Shown one piece after another: positions 1 to 13,800 of a DNA stretch of 64,000 bases (position 1 is its first letter; each line of letters begins with the position of its first letter). A model generated the notes under the pieces. That model was not told the DNA's origin, did not search any database, and saw nothing but the letters and a program-made list of their open reading frames with translations. Both the position numbers and the translations under genes were made by a program. This stretch comes from Trileptium ribeirensis (taxonomy: Eukaryota > Nematoda > Enoplea > Enoplida > Thoracostomopsidae): assembly GCA_030248225.1 (NCBI GenBank), contig JASANE010024811.1, positions 1 through 64,000 on the forward strand, given 5' to 3'.

Positions 1-2910
1 AGCATTACAAACAAATATCGGTCTATGGTGTTAAGAAAATGTGAAAACAAAAAAAATTGCAGTTTCACAATTTTATAGGCGCGTAAAGTCAATTTTCGAC
101 AAGAATAAATTCGTTGCATGAATAAACTGACCAAAACACCGTGGTACATTTATTATGCCGCATACGCACCAGAAGAAAACTGCCATTATATCATCAAAAG
201 GTTTTTTTAGAAACGTTGAGAGTAGGTAAGCTTTTCTTTTACCAGCTGAGAGTTGGACGCCATAAACGATAATAACAAACTAACGCCAATGACCAATAGT
301 GGCGTTGGTCGGAACGGTGAAGCAGCTAAAGCTGGTAAATCCTATGAGCCATACGCCCACTTCTTCAGAAACTTCGAGCAATGCAGGTTTACGTAAAAAA
401 AAATAACGTTTTTCAAGTTTTTGCATTTAAAGCCCCGAGTTTCATCAGTCAAACGAAAAGTTCCGTAATTCAGAACAATAATTTCACTTTAAGTGCGTGT
501 TTAAACAAGGACTCGTAGATTAACTTCAGTTCAATTCTGATATAAAGCCGTTTAACACTAATGTCGAAACTCTCAAAGAGATAATTCCGCACATTAACCT
601 GTATATTTTGATGCAATGATTCTGAGCATAGTTATAACGTAAGACATCCAAAAGAAATGTTCAAAAAAGACTTGCCTATATTGGTTGACTTTACGACAAT
701 TTTATGTAGAAACCAAAGGGATAGCGAATACATAAAACTAAGAGCACCATTAAATTCTACTATACTTCAAAGTAGCAAAAATTTTACATTAATCTGGTGA
801 AGGGTCATACCTCCCACAGACAAAAAAAATTTAATGTTGCGGGAGGACACCACACTTTAATAAAAGCAGTTCAAAACAACCCTCTTTCAAAATTTATAAT
901 CAAGCAGGGAAAACTACGTAAGTATTGTTTATTCTAAATACTCGTTAGTTAATACTATAACTGATATATAATGGAGACCGTAGGACCTACATCGTAACTT
1001 TTGCTTTATATACTAGGCAGAAGGCAGAATAATGCACTGAAGAGGCCCAAAAAAAATTTTTAACCCACAATCAGGATGAAATAAATAGCGTAGATGCAGT
1101 TATGGTAAAGTAAAAACGCCGACCCATCTTGACAGTTGATAGTAGAGCTCCAAGTATAAATATCTACTCTAAATACTTCAACAATTCTATAATGCGAGTC
1201 TCTAACGGTACTCCATATGGTCACTAAGAACGTCATGAACGACATAAATCCTCACATCCAAGTTATTGACAATATGAGAAAAATTATTTTTTATTTTTTT
1301 ACTTTAAATCTCAAATTAGTCAAATCTGGATTTTGATTGTGAATAATTCTTAAGGCAGAATGGGGTTATTATTAGAAACAATCTTACGGCGAAAATTTAA
1401 GACCGTACTCCCCAGCCAGTATGGAAACAATTGCTACATAATTTCATTTTCATCAAGGAAACCATATTGCCCATAAAAAATTTTACTACGTCATTAATTG
1501 CATTGAGCACCCTATTTACGATATAAGTTATTGTACGTAGAAACTAACCTTCAGTCGATGAAGCTATCTATGTGTTTATAAAACGCTATGACCCCGCAGC
1601 AATGATAATGACGTCAGGATATGCCGTTGTGTGTTGGCAACTGTAACGATGTGGAATTCTGACTTCCCGACTTTACACGAAATTACATTCACCGTAACCA
1701 AAAACGACTATATTTTACTTGAGAATAACAAGGTGGCTTAATCGCCTATAGATCATACTATAATCTATACTGTTGGCCTATTAACTGAGTAACCGGTCAT
1801 TACTTAATAACACAAAGCGTCAACTAATTACAAAATGTCAACTACCGTGATACCAGTAAGACGTGAAGCACGTCGTGCATCTAATCGTGAAAAAAACATA
1901 CCGCCAAAAATGCTAGTATTCACCAGAACTGGCTAAATGTCAATCTAAGTGGTTATAAGTCTTCAGTGAAATCAGCAATTTCTTAAACCAAATGCATTTT
2001 CCATAATATAACCAAATTGCGTACACAACCCTAGATCTTTCTGGTTATAAAAGAAGCCTGTGTAGCGGCTACTGTGTGAAAAATATAATCTTATAGATGC
2101 AAGAGCACTTGTGCCTGACCTATTGGTGGTTTTCGTTAAAAATAACAGACCCGTGCTGGATACTATGACGGCTCTTTCTTTTTTCAAATTTGGGAGACGC
2201 TCGGCATATGCAAAGAAATATTAGGGAACACTCTTAATTTGCAGCCTCAACCAAAGGTATGAAGTTAAATAGTGTCACACAATCCGACCATTAATGTTCT
2301 TGGTGTAAAGTTTTTAACAATGTTTATTTATCGCTGGTATTGGCGAGAAGCACCAAAAACATTTTTACCGTATTTTCAAAATACATGACAACTTTTACGC
2401 ACAGGCCCAATCGTATTTTCAAGAAAGGTAGTTAGTGCTAGACAACTTACAATTAAGTTTTAAACGTGGTATACCAAAACAATTGCCAAAAATCGACGAT
2501 TTTGAATGAAAAATATCAAATCGTAAGCTTGAAACCTTTGTAGGCTAATGGGATTCATTGATCTGAAAATTTTTTTGACCTGAATCTAGAATTGATCTGA
2601 CTCGCCAATGTTGTATTAAGGCATATTTTTTAAAGTATCGTGTGTTTTTTTAAACGACACAAGGCACAGCAACCAAGGCAGTTGAGAAAAACCTACATAT
2701 CACCATTTCTTCTTATTTTTTCCCGAGCCCTAAATGAGCACAAAAACCTCATTGGGCATTTTTTTACTCCAACGAAGACAAAACAAGTTTCCACGTCAAT
2801 TTGAGCCGGGCGCTTTGTATTGTATTAAATAAGTAAACTGAGTCAAACTATGGCTCTAGTTTCCTCAATTTTGTACATTATTTTATTAACTTATAATCGG
2901 AAATTGGGGC
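1..2910. other. Gene-free AT-rich DNA
   Basis: I see no convincing gene here. The open frames of 61 and 71 codons on the minus strand (1060-1245 and 1972-2187) have no recognisable domain and a composition like the surrounding AT-rich DNA. No tandem array or strong inverted repeat stood out. Confidence 0.5.
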
Positions 2911-3075
2911 CCATATTACGTTATGAGGACCTGACGCTATAACATTAGAAAAAACAGCTTAAAGCACGGGTTCCGGGGTTGCATCTCTCACTCGACTTAG
3001 TCTCAAGCTACGGATATCGAAAACGGGGTAGCATGTACTTCCCTTTAGCCCCTAAAAGTTACATGGGTTGCCTTG
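2911..3075 (+). repeat. Dispersed CTTAG-family repeat, decayed copy
   Basis: This stretch shares ordered blocks with the copy near 32400: a TTATGTTAGAAAAAACAGCTTA-like block, a short G-rich stretch, then CGACTTAGTCTCAAGC and a TATCGAAAACGG block. It is more decayed than the copies at 19, 25, 32 and 39 kb. Its edges are approximate. Confidence 0.45.
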
Positions 3076-4495
3076 GTGTAATTGTTTTATTTATTCTGAA
3101 TACGTTACATCGACACTTAACAGGTCACAGCACCGTTATTGGTCTAGGCATCCTTACAGATCTGCCAATGCAGCAGGGAATAATGCACGTGGTGTAAAAA
3201 AACTACGCGCCCGTCAAATGGGAATGTTAGCTATAAACTATAAACGGCCCATTAATTACTGTTTGCCATTACTTTTAGTTAAATCGACGGTAATCATATT
3301 TCGTTTATTTGTAAGTTTAAGGAATATATTTGTAGCTCATTTTTATCTAAAGTATGTACTGCCTTCTTATATATCCCGTCGGAAGCTACGGAGCTTGATG
3401 TTCAAAACATTTTTGTATATACAAAGGTATCATTTCGCTATCACAATAAACATCTACGGTACACACAAAAAATAACTACTAATCGTTAAATTTTCATCGT
3501 ATCGCTAAGGTATCGTACAACAAGGCCGCATATGTTGCACCAGTAAATAGAAATTTTAAGCTATTTCAGTTCATAGAGTTCAGGGACTTACCCAAATTCG
3601 TCGCAAATTTAAAAGATACGAGATAAAAGAAATTACAGTTCTCAAGGCTGGTGCTTCAAATATCTGAGATTCCATTTTTCAGTTAGGCTATCTCACTTAT
3701 TGTAAATTCCTCTGTTATGTGCCACTCAACGTAATATTAGGTATCAACGTCGCGTACACAGTTCCTTAGAAAAATTTTCATGCTGGTTTGACACAAAGGC
3801 TTGAAAAAAATATTCGACACCTAGAATCAAAAAAAATTCACGCGGCAAACAACTGTTCCTCTCGCGGCACTTTTAACTGTAACACTTACCTAATATTGAA
3901 CCGTGTGAACCAATGTCTAACGACACTCATTTCTCACTGTCATAACTACCGTTTAAAATGAGAAACATCTTAACTTGGAATGGGGAACCGAAATTTATCA
4001 CGGCCTCGCAACGCAAATCAACGGTGCACCAACATTATCTGTGTATTCTACCATTTTCCCAGCTCAATCTTATGGAGAGTGCTACATAGGCAACAATTAA
4101 ACAGATATTTATTGTTATTGTTTTATTAGCGTATATACTTATAAGTCAATGAACCACGTCTTCTTTTACTAGTCGCATATACATTGCTAGGAAAATACGT
4201 TATTGGTCACTTTGGAAACACATCAACTGCCTGCCGGTTTTTTTCTTGAAAATGTGGCAAGTGACATTACCACAACGTAAAAAATACGAAAAAATTGACC
4301 TATATATGCTCCTACGCAATTTGCTCACGTCTACATTGATGGTCAAACGAACTATGTCACAAAACAAACATTAATTAACGGCAAAATTTTACCGAGACAA
4401 ATCACAATTTAAGTTCAAAACACAAATAATGAACTAGGGATTCGTGGCAAGAACTAGGGATTCGTGGCAATCCCCCCGCCCATGACAGAGTAGGA
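3076..4495. other. No gene recognised
   Basis: A 135-codon plus-strand frame (3068-3475) starts inside the preceding repeat and has no recognisable motif, so I do not call it a gene. Near 4432-4470 a 20-bp block beginning GAACTAGGGATTCG is present twice in tandem. Confidence 0.4.
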
Positions 4496-4499
4496 AAAA

Positions 4500-4640
4500 T
4501 TTGACGTGAGTGTCATAGACATATAGTTAAACTTAAGCTAATGCTATTGCTTAGTGTGTCGAGAGCGGAATAGTATATATACGTGGCCAAAATTTATTGC
4601 ATTTGCACTAAGGATACACGCTATCTAATTAGCATATCCC
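4500..4640 (+). repeat. Dispersed CTTAG-family repeat, decayed copy
   Basis: The order of short blocks (CATATAG, CTTAAGCTAATGC, GCTTAGTGTGTCGAGAGCGG) follows the core of the family seen at 19.2, 32.5 and 39 kb (CATATAG, CTTAGCTTAGG, GCTTAGTATATCGAGAACGG). Edges are approximate. Confidence 0.45.
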
Positions 4641-4731
4641 ACGCCAGACTAGCCCGTTTGGTACATCTGACTTCAAAAAGTAAACCATTACTTATCCACA
4701 CCTAAACAATAAACCGCAACACCAACCCGGG

Positions 4732-5469
4732 TTGTTCGAATTGTTTTACCGAATTACTTTGGTTTCGAACGTTTACACAATTCAAATTTATGCTATTTAT
4801 ACAATGAATGTATTTATACAACGCTGCCAAAATAACTATTTTCTATATATTATAAGTACAAAACTACATCGCTATACGATATACGCACGTAAAAGATACA
4901 AAATAACTACTTTTTTGACACTGCAGCCTAACAAATAATACAATTTCATGATCATTTACCAACCCACATAAAACACTGAACTTTTAGTATTATATAATAT
5001 TTCACTATAAAACTTTCGGCAGCAATTGTTAGTCTTAAGCGGCGCTTCTTCAAAATGCTTCTTCACAAAAAAACAATTGATTGCCGAATCGCCGACATTA
5101 TACGAATTATACGGCACCACCACGCCATCGATAGACAAAATATGTGCGGTAGATATTAAAAAAATTGTAGCAGCAAAACATAATCGAATGCAATGCGATG
5201 TCGAATCTATAATGTTTATAAAAAAATTTAAATATAGTAAATATAAATACATAACCATATACCCATCGACTATACACCCGCAATTAAGCACTGAAATACG
5301 AAAAAAATTAAAACTCTACAGCGACACAATAAAGGAACTCGATGTTAACAAGTATAAAAGGTGCCTATGGAATGGAAAGGACCGCTGGAGTAATCACAGA
5401 AGAATGAACGTGCATCAGCCCCCCCCGTCAAAAAAACGCCAAATCTACACTATATTTCCTTTAATCTAG
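4732..5469 (+). pseudogene. Unidentified ORF pair of distinct composition
   Basis: Two frames in the same phase, 4732-4938 (68 codons) and 5026-5469 (147 codons), are separated by about 90 bases with in-frame stops. The second encodes a lysine-rich soluble-looking protein with no membrane segment. Its codon choice (frequent ATA, AAA, GAC, GCG; many CG dinucleotides in an AT-rich frame) differs from the flanking DNA and recalls large DNA viruses of invertebrates, but I recognise no family. The minus strand of 4956-5291 is also open, which weakens the case. It could be a decayed exon, a virus-derived fragment or chance. Confidence 0.3.
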
Positions 5470-8025
5470 ACAGTCCGAGTCAGTGATAAAAGTGGTAGGA
5501 GTGCCGTTTCAACTTTAACTCGTCCCGACTAGGCGAATCCACGTTGCCTAATTCTTCTCTGGCTCAAACCAGCAGTCTTGAATGTTCGTGTTGTGTCAAT
5601 GTAATGCCTTGAAATGTTATCTTATACGTTGTTTCGAACCACAGACATTTGCAAGTAATAAAATATCTGGTGGGTTAAATGTTGTTACTAAGCGTTTTAA
5701 ACGATAACCAGTAGTGTTAATAATAGGATTAGTCAATAAATCTCCAGATCAAATAGAGAGAGAACACGATGCTGGGTATATGAACCTAGTTGAAATCTGA
5801 TAAAATGGTGAGAATAGGCTGTTGAAAGTCGCCCGAAAACATCTATCGCGGATTTTGATGAGGTAGCGGCCCCTGGAAGCAGCTCTCAGGGCAACCCACG
5901 TTGATTACGCATAAGCACTTGTATGTAACAAAGTTGCTAAAGTTGTTGCATTCTGCACCGTCAACGACGGTGCTAAGGGCGACTGCACGAAAAGCATTTA
6001 TATTTTAGAACCATATCGATAGCTGCTGAGTAGCTTACTTTTAACGTTTACAGTTAACACAGCTAACCTGAACATTATGATTTAAATTATGGAAATACAG
6101 AAACTTAAATATGAGCAATGGGCTTGAAAATGTCGTTTTACTATGTTTTTGCTCTCAGACAATGTATTGCATCTACAAGAGAGAGAGGTAATTGTTATAT
6201 AATGCATCATTTTATCTTAATCGAGCACCGATCAATTATGTAACAGGTCTTGCAAATTATGGTAACCAAGACGTGACCTGGATCTGGCGCAGGTGTTTGC
6301 ATATATATATATTTCGTAGTTTGTGTTCATACATCGCTGACGCATTGTAAGCCACTTATTATCTGAAATGATTGTGGCTAAAGTCGGTCAGTACAAGATG
6401 GTCTACCTACATCCGGACTCAACCAGTTGTATTGTTTTCGCAAACGGTATTTTGTGTCGTAGCAATGTGCTTCTCTTCTGAATCGATTCTGAACAGTAAT
6501 ATAAGGGCGCACAGAGATTATTTGACATATTACAAATGTCATAGCCGCAGGCCAGATTCTGTTTCAGTATATACTATACTGTTCTTGCTGAATTTCAATC
6601 TTGTCCTCAAACCTGTGGAAGGAAACCACCCCATGCATGCAGATAGAGTTCCTGCCGAACCGAGCAGCAGTCAGCTGCAGCCGAGCAGACAATTCGGAAA
6701 GGAATATTGAGCAGGCCACTATGTGCCGTCAGCCTAGGCTAAAAATGTAGTCTCTTTCTCACATGTATATCACAGCCAAAATCGCAACGACTCAAATGGC
6801 AGAAATATTGCAACTCTATTGCCAGTTATGTTTAATAATATCCAATCCTTCGTATTGCACAGCTATACGCATTTCACGTTAACTTATTTAGAAATCGGTT
6901 ACATTAATGACCTCTCCATAAATTGTAATCTTCGTTTTTGCGTAATTTTGATATCACGATTAAGAAAACTGTAAGCAGATTGTGATTTGGATTCAGAAAT
7001 TTTCTGTTTCAATAATTTATTACGCTAATCTCATAGCATCCAACAATTGCGCGTGTGGTTAATTTTAGTTTTGTGTTTACACTAATATGGGTTCCGGAAG
7101 CATATAATGTAATATAGTATTTTTAGAGGACTAAATTTTCTTAAAACAATGCAATGGAATATATTCCTTAATACTTAAAGACAGGGAATACGCTTAGAAT
7201 TTTGTGGTCCAAAGCTTCTTTAACCCCGTTACTACCCTTTAACAAGCTTTTTGATAGAAGATGGTTCAGCACGCTATTTTCAACGTGTGGATCATTAAAA
7301 TGCTCTGATTTTGGGGTATTTAATTTTCTAAAAATGCTTGCGGCCATCGTTTGTAAAATAGGCATCTAGCAGCTAGAATAACGGGGTTACAATAACTATC
7401 AACGCTTACATTATCGACAGTTAGCACAACTACAATAGTCCAACTTCCGAGCACATGATATAAATGACATAATATAATATGAATGCGATTACGGTGTAAA
7501 AAAAAGAAGCTATTTAGATGTTCAGTTTCGGGCTTATATTACTTTCCATGCGCAGGGATTCAATAAAGGATTCTATGTAATATTTGGAGAAATTATTATT
7601 GTGAAAAAATATTTCGGACAGATATCAGTTCCCACTCGTTCTTAACTGTGAAATGTCAAACATTGAGTAACCGAAAGGCTTTTCAAAAAGCTGATTTAAA
7701 AGTAAATCATTTGTAAAAGAGAAAAAATGCACTAACTCTCGTTTCATTTGTTATGATGAAAGCTTCATAGCGTGTTTTCTCCAACTCATATTGGTGCGAC
7801 GTATATTCATAATCCTAAATCACATTTAGGTATACACATGATTAGCTATAGAATATTAATGCATACGACAAACGTAACATAACCGGTATCATTCTAATAA
7901 GCATTTTTCAGTATTAGTAGTGTTTAGATTTAGCATCAACAAAGTCAACCTACTGGGCTGATGTAATGCTTATCTTTCATACCTGACATTATCATATGAT
8001 TATTATATCTTGCATACCGGATATT
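5470..8025. other. No gene supported
   Basis: Mostly unremarkable AT-rich DNA. A plus-strand frame of 112 codons (6372-6710) and a minus-strand frame of 65 codons (7168-7365) exist. The latter reads like a soluble protein (a run beginning IFRKLNTPKSEHF) but has no family signature or clear splice sites, so neither is called as a gene. Confidence 0.4.
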
Positions 8026-8029
8026 ATGA

Positions 8030-8800
8030 TTAATTATGTTTAAAATAGGAATGATTCCTATATATTTGGAAAAATTTTCTTACTAGCTACGAAATTACTG
8101 CCTATTATCATAAGGGACAATTTCCTTAATATGTTGAAACAATTTTGTTGCTAATATAGTTGGAAAATTATTTCCCACTGTCATAAGGGAAAATCTCCTT
8201 TAAATGTAGGAATAATGTCGTAAAGGAAAAACTACCTTAATAGTAAGGAAATTAGTATTGAATATTCAGTACCAATTTCTTTTAAAAAATATTTTTTATA
8301 ATTTTTCGTATATATACTAATGCAAGAGTAAACTTAAGATAAGCCGCCGATTATGCTCTTTTGATACCAAGTACAAAACGTTGTTAGAGAACAAAACTCG
8401 TATTTCAATAGCTGCACCCAATTTTGACATTTTTCTGTTTCATCCATTAGCGAACGCAATTCGGACCCGGTACTTTAACATCAATGTGTTCGCTAACATT
8501 TTCAAATTATAATGTATGAAATATGAAACGGAGAAATTTCTGTTCTTAAACAAAAAATGAAATTTTTGTTCAGTGAACAACGGAATCGCATTTGCTTTTG
8601 CCAAAAGAAGTTGGTAAGCGGCGCAGCTTAAGTTTACTGATGCATAGAGGGATAATTTCCTTTATATAAAAATAATCTCTCTAATTCCAAAATTCTTCTT
8701 AATGGTAAAAATAATATTCCTTTCTTTACTTCCAGTACTAAAATCTTATAGGAAATATTTCTTTTAGCAATATTCAGTACTAAAATTAACAGTGAACATA
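8030..8800. repeat. Decayed palindromic GGAA/TTCC repeats
   Basis: Several irregular units share CATAAGGG(A)AATTTCCTTTA-like cores near 8109, 8190, 8218 and 8645. A near-perfect palindrome lies at about 8249-8284 (GGAAATTAGTATTGAATATT followed by its complement). Related pieces continue to about 8790. They look like remains of small foldback elements rather than a clean array. Confidence 0.4.
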
Positions 8801-8913
8801 TCAGCAACATCTCTCTTTCCTAAACCGCCGATTTTTAAATCGTTAATCGAGCTTAGCCGATTCTCAGGGGACCATATTAATGAAACAATTTACGAAATTA
8901 GGTACTGTTTATT

Positions 8914-9212
8914 AAAATACACAAATCATTAAAATCTGCTTGTCATGGAGTAGGGCACAATAATAGCGCAATTCTTAACTGTCACTCATCTAGTAACATC
9001 AACCATCTTCGACCCCAATGACGATATTATTAATGTAGTAAAATACACAAATCATTAAAATCTGCTTGTCATGGAGTAGGGCACAATAATAGCGCAATTC
9101 TTAATCTAAGTTTATACTGTCACTCATCTAGTAACATCAACCATCTTCGACACCAATGACGATATTACTAATGTAGTAAATACACAAATCATTAAAATAT
9201 GTTCTTCATTGA
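8914..9212. repeat. Tandem repeat, 126-138 bp, about 2.2 copies
   Basis: Units begin AAAATACACAAATCATTAAA at 8914 and 9040, with a partial third from about 9178. The second unit has a 12-bp insertion relative to the first (TCTAAGTTTATA). The array ends about 30 bases from the GPCR stop codon at 9241, so it lies in or just after the expected 3' UTR. Confidence 0.85.
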
Positions 9213-9240
9213 ATTTGACATAATAGTAATTTGTTTATTT

Positions 9241-10858
9241 TTAAACGGCCGATGTTTTAAATCGTTCATTTAGCTGAGCTGAGGATCCCCGACAATATGA
9301 TGACATACCGGCGTTTACTGACCCATACATCGTCGCTGCTGATAATTTATTTTCAATCTCGCTATAGTTAGATGAAAATCGACCGGTATGAGGAATTTCA
9401 ATTTCACGAAGTTTCTTTAGAATTAAAACCGTCGAGCATTTATTTTGCGGCGACGACGATGATGGTGATGACCGTGGCTGATGATCGGTTGAAAGCGACT
9501 TATTGAGCCGAAATCGCTTCGACAAAGCCGATGACGACGATGGCGTTACTTCGTTTGGTAGAATTGAAGCCGCGATTAGCGTTGTATGACCATCTTCGCT
9601 GCTACTTGTTGTAACAATTAGCGATTCTGGAGTGGTCAGTGTAGTAGTTGCTGTTGCTTGATGTTCATTGTCGTACATTGTCGTTGGTATGCTTCGTCGA
9701 CCGGCTTTGTAATAATAATTGTGGCTGCTAAATCCGTTGTCCAGATTACAAGTAGTAGCATCAGTAGCTGTAGGGTCACGTCTCTGCACTACATTGCATA
9801 AGCTTCCATGACGTTTAGCGGATGCCGAAGTTGGAGTTCTAAGCGATGGGAGATTAGTATCGTTCGAATTGTTTGTTGAGGCTTGTAATTTTGTCGGTGA
9901 CATATCGTATGTTGTTACAGATATTGATGACGCGCTGCTAGCCGGAGGTATAGCGACAACAGATGATTTAAGCTCGTGTGAATATTTATCGAAATCGAAA
10001 ATATTCGGCCGTCTATGCTGACATTTTACGCCACGGACAGTACTTCGTGACCGGGAAACACTGTGTTCGATATGACAACTGCTTCGTACGTTGCTGTCAG
10101 TGCCTCCGTAGCTTTTGCGCTGTTGTTGCATCGATTGTGTCATACGTGACGCGCGTCTTGACGTTGAATATGTTGAATATTTGCGTATTTTTTGTCGAGT
10201 CGCTTGGCGTATATGACGGACACGGCGCCTGCACGGATGAACGATGATACTCGAAAAGGCTTTACGAAATTTTGCACTGAAACGGGCGTATAAAAACGGA
10301 TTAAGACAGCTATTAGCAAGCGATAGCCATTGAAAAAGTGGTCGCACGATTGCGTTGAGAGATACAGATTCACGCCACGCGGGTGCACCAAAATTAAGCA
10401 ATGCAAAAAGAGCGTAAAGCGGCAGCCAGCAACATGCGAAAACAACTATCACCGCACCCATCATAAGCGTTATACGAATACGGAGACGATGTTCACGAAT
10501 GGCGGCACCTTTATCGATGGCCAATGCCGGTCCTTTACGACGAACAACGAAAATTTGAACAAAAATTGCAGCATACAAACTTGAAATACATAGCAGCGGT
10601 ACAAGGAATGCAAATAGTAGATTTGTGAATAGGAAAAAGTATTGCTGATATTTAAACGTTGGAGCAAAGCATAATTTTGCGTAGGTTACGTTTGGAACAA
10701 CATTTGACGGACTATAGACCGGATGATTAACTTCGTGGTAGAATATAGCCCACGGCGAAAATATAATTGCCGATACGATCCATATTCCAGCTAAAACTCC
10801 GACTGCCATTTGAACTGACCATAGTTTATATTGAAGCGCATGGCAAATGGCAAGATAT
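9241..10858 (-). CDS. GPCR exon 3 (TM4-TM7 and long tail)
   Basis: The exon begins after acceptor TTTATTTTCAG, completes the arginine of DRY and continues YLAICHALQY, TM4, TM5 (with its proline), TM6 (CWLP) and TM7 (NPFLY). It ends at TAA (9243-9241). The tail after helix 8 is basic, then rich in Ser, Thr and Asn. Overlapping plus-strand frames here are shadows. Confidence 0.93.
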
Positions 10859-13800
10859 CTGAAAATAAACATAACTAAGCAATTATATTATTCGTATCGA
10901 TACAGTGCACAGTCACTTTCATAGTTGCGGTCTTGGAGAGTTTTCAAATCTGATTAAATCAATTTCGAATTTACATGGGATTTATCTACCGTTGTGCCCT
11001 ATTAAAACAAATGTGAGAAAGCGGATGGCCGGGGCCGTCTATACCAACGTTCATGCATCATATTCGTATAGATAGTACCGATAACAAAAAGAGCCTTGGT
11101 ATTAAATATGTGTAGAAATGTTAGGATATGTATTTTGTTAAATAAATTGAGCCGGTGACGCCGTGCGTTTATATAAAATTTTATTCCTTCTTGACAAAAA
11201 ACACAAAAGGTGATAGCAAAAACAAAATGATAGTTTAGACAAAAATATTAAAATCTATTGAAGACCACATGTGTTATGCTTATTGTACCCTACGCCTCTA
11301 ATCCGCTGTTTAGTCAGTACGAAGGCGCTTCAGTACATTTATCACAGCTATACCATTTTAGAATTTGTCGTCATATCCGCCATTTATGCTTAATGCTATT
11401 TATACATTAGGGTGAAAAATTCGCCCAATAGCCGGTCTAACCTGGCCCAGGCGAACCGCCAATACACACTGACCATTCTTAGTTAGAACTAAATGTTGCA
11501 GACCCGGGCTGAGCCGGACGCGGCGAAATACGATTTTTCAACGGGATGGGCAGCTCTCGGTTTCCAACGGGCCGGACCCGGTCGAACAATTCAGGCCCGT
11601 TCAAACCTCAAAGTCAAAGGTCGAATTATTAATTCACAGTTCGAAAGCTTTGGGTTCGTTTTAGGAATTCTTCGTAGCGCTTATTTCATATTTCTTACTC
11701 TATTTTTATATCGCATGTATCCTTTATATTGAGCAGCCGGACACCCGATTAAAAACGGGTCCGGCCAAACAGGAGTCCCAACTGGCCGGGCGGAAACGAA
11801 GCTCCGAACCTGGCGATGTTAATTTCCAAAGGACCATGACGGGGTGAAAAATTCCGTTCTCACTAGAATTTATATTACAGGGCGCACCAACAAGAAGGAA
11901 GGGTGCGTCCTTAAACTTTTCAAGCAACGGAGGGCCGCCGGGACAAGACAGCCACAGTTTTCCTGTAGCGCATTGCACATCAATTAGTTGAGTGCATCAT
12001 TCATATGGTAGATATTGAGCTGCTTCTCGTAGATTTATATATCAACTTTATACGCATATGTATGCAAAACAAATATGTACTATATAAACTTGATAGTGTT
12101 GGGTGTAGGCAAAACCGACTGTACTTTTTAAACCTTAACATTATACAGCTGCATTATAATTCATATCTGACAACGCTGCCAAACAAGCTCTGCTGCTTTA
12201 ATATATACGAGAAACATTTAAACATCTGTAACGATTTCACTAGTATCTCTCAGGATAGTGGTGTATAAGATATTTGATCGACGCTCGTACTCGTCTTATA
12301 TGGATCCGTCGATACACACGATTCCTCATGTTACAATACTATACCTAGGTGAAATTTATAATTATGAAGGCAATATTTACTCACAGTTGTTATTCCAGCT
12401 AGTATTTGCTAACGAAATTCGCCAATTACCTCAGGCGTTGAATTGTTTTGGTTTTCTAGAGCGTTGTACACTCTCAGGATGTTTTGTGTTGGAAATGCAT
12501 TCTGTAGTCACTATGGAGGAAATTGGAAGCATTGCTTTTCGAGATTCCGGCACAGTCTCTCAAATAGAGGTCACAAAGAGGTCCCTTAGTTATTGGGAGG
12601 GGGGGGGTAAATTCTTCAACTGATCCCACAAATTCAGGGTTAGTGGCAACCCTGATAAGGTCCACAATGAGGTTACCCAAATACGTGCCAGAGGAAAAAA
12701 CTTTTGTCTAATCTAGAACATGTTCATAACCGATGCAAACAGCCTAAAATCAAAAATCGAATCGGCCACCACGCCATACGCACCACAAATTTGTTCATTT
12801 TTATGTCGAAACTAATTATTTTCGAAGTTTGTCAACACTACGTTTTGTATTGATCGACTAGTGGGCTCAGAGTTTCATGACTGAATGGGTCGAGTTTTGG
12901 TGGTAGTGGTCGCCAATAGAGTCCCAATGCATTAAGTATGTGTCAATACAACCACTTACGCTTGTTCCGGAAGCACGACGTGATAGTATCGAGTTCCCGG
13001 TCTAAAATGCCTGGACCGATATTAAGATGCGTAGAACGCTTGATTTTTTTGGGAGGGGGGTCCAGGGTCGAAATTTGCTAGACTTCGTTGCATAAGTGTC
13101 TATAGCTATAAGGTTTACTCTTCACAAAGCTCGGACCCTCTAATTCGTTCAAAATTAATTTAGCCATTCCCCCTCGCTTTGAAAGTTTTGCTACTTTTAG
13201 CAAAATTTAGCAAAAAAATTGATAAAAAATAGCATAATTTAACTGAAACTAAACAAAATCCGGGAATATGGGACACCGTTTTAGCAAAACTTTCGGTGTT
13301 TATGCCTACCACTAACCCCCAACCAAATTTTTAGGGGTCCTTAGCGCAGCGCCGATATTTTAAATTTTCAACGCAATCCCTCCCGCAAAAAGAAATTCGA
13401 AATTAATTGTATTTCCCCATTGTTGATTTCATTTTATAGAGAAAATATTACTACACTTTTAGGAGTGGAATGTTCAGGTGATGTCAGTGCACGTAATGTT
13501 ACATAATATATCACTGTGTTCGGAATAAGTTCGCAAGATGTTAAAGCTTGTTTTGTTTAACATTTAATCTTGTTTGAAAAGTCCGCAAAAGTATTAAGAT
13601 ACATGTGTAGCGTAAAAGCCACACAGGTTAAACTAAAAACCAATATGAAAATCAGTAATCATAAAATATAATCAACATTCAATTCTTGTTCTGAATTTTC
13701 AACATTGTGATCCGGTGTTGTGTGTCGTCGGTGGACGATGAAATAAAAGAGACTGAACTATGGACGAACATCCTTCGGCTTATATAGTCACTTGACGATC

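Noticed and set aside
9978..10667. Open frames of 65-101 codons on both strands overlapping the receptor exon
   Set aside because: They are shadows of GPCR exon 3, whose TM motifs fix the coding frame.
12258..12623. 121-codon plus-strand ORF in intron 2
   Set aside because: No domain and no splice or promoter context, ending in a G-run; composition is not coding-like.
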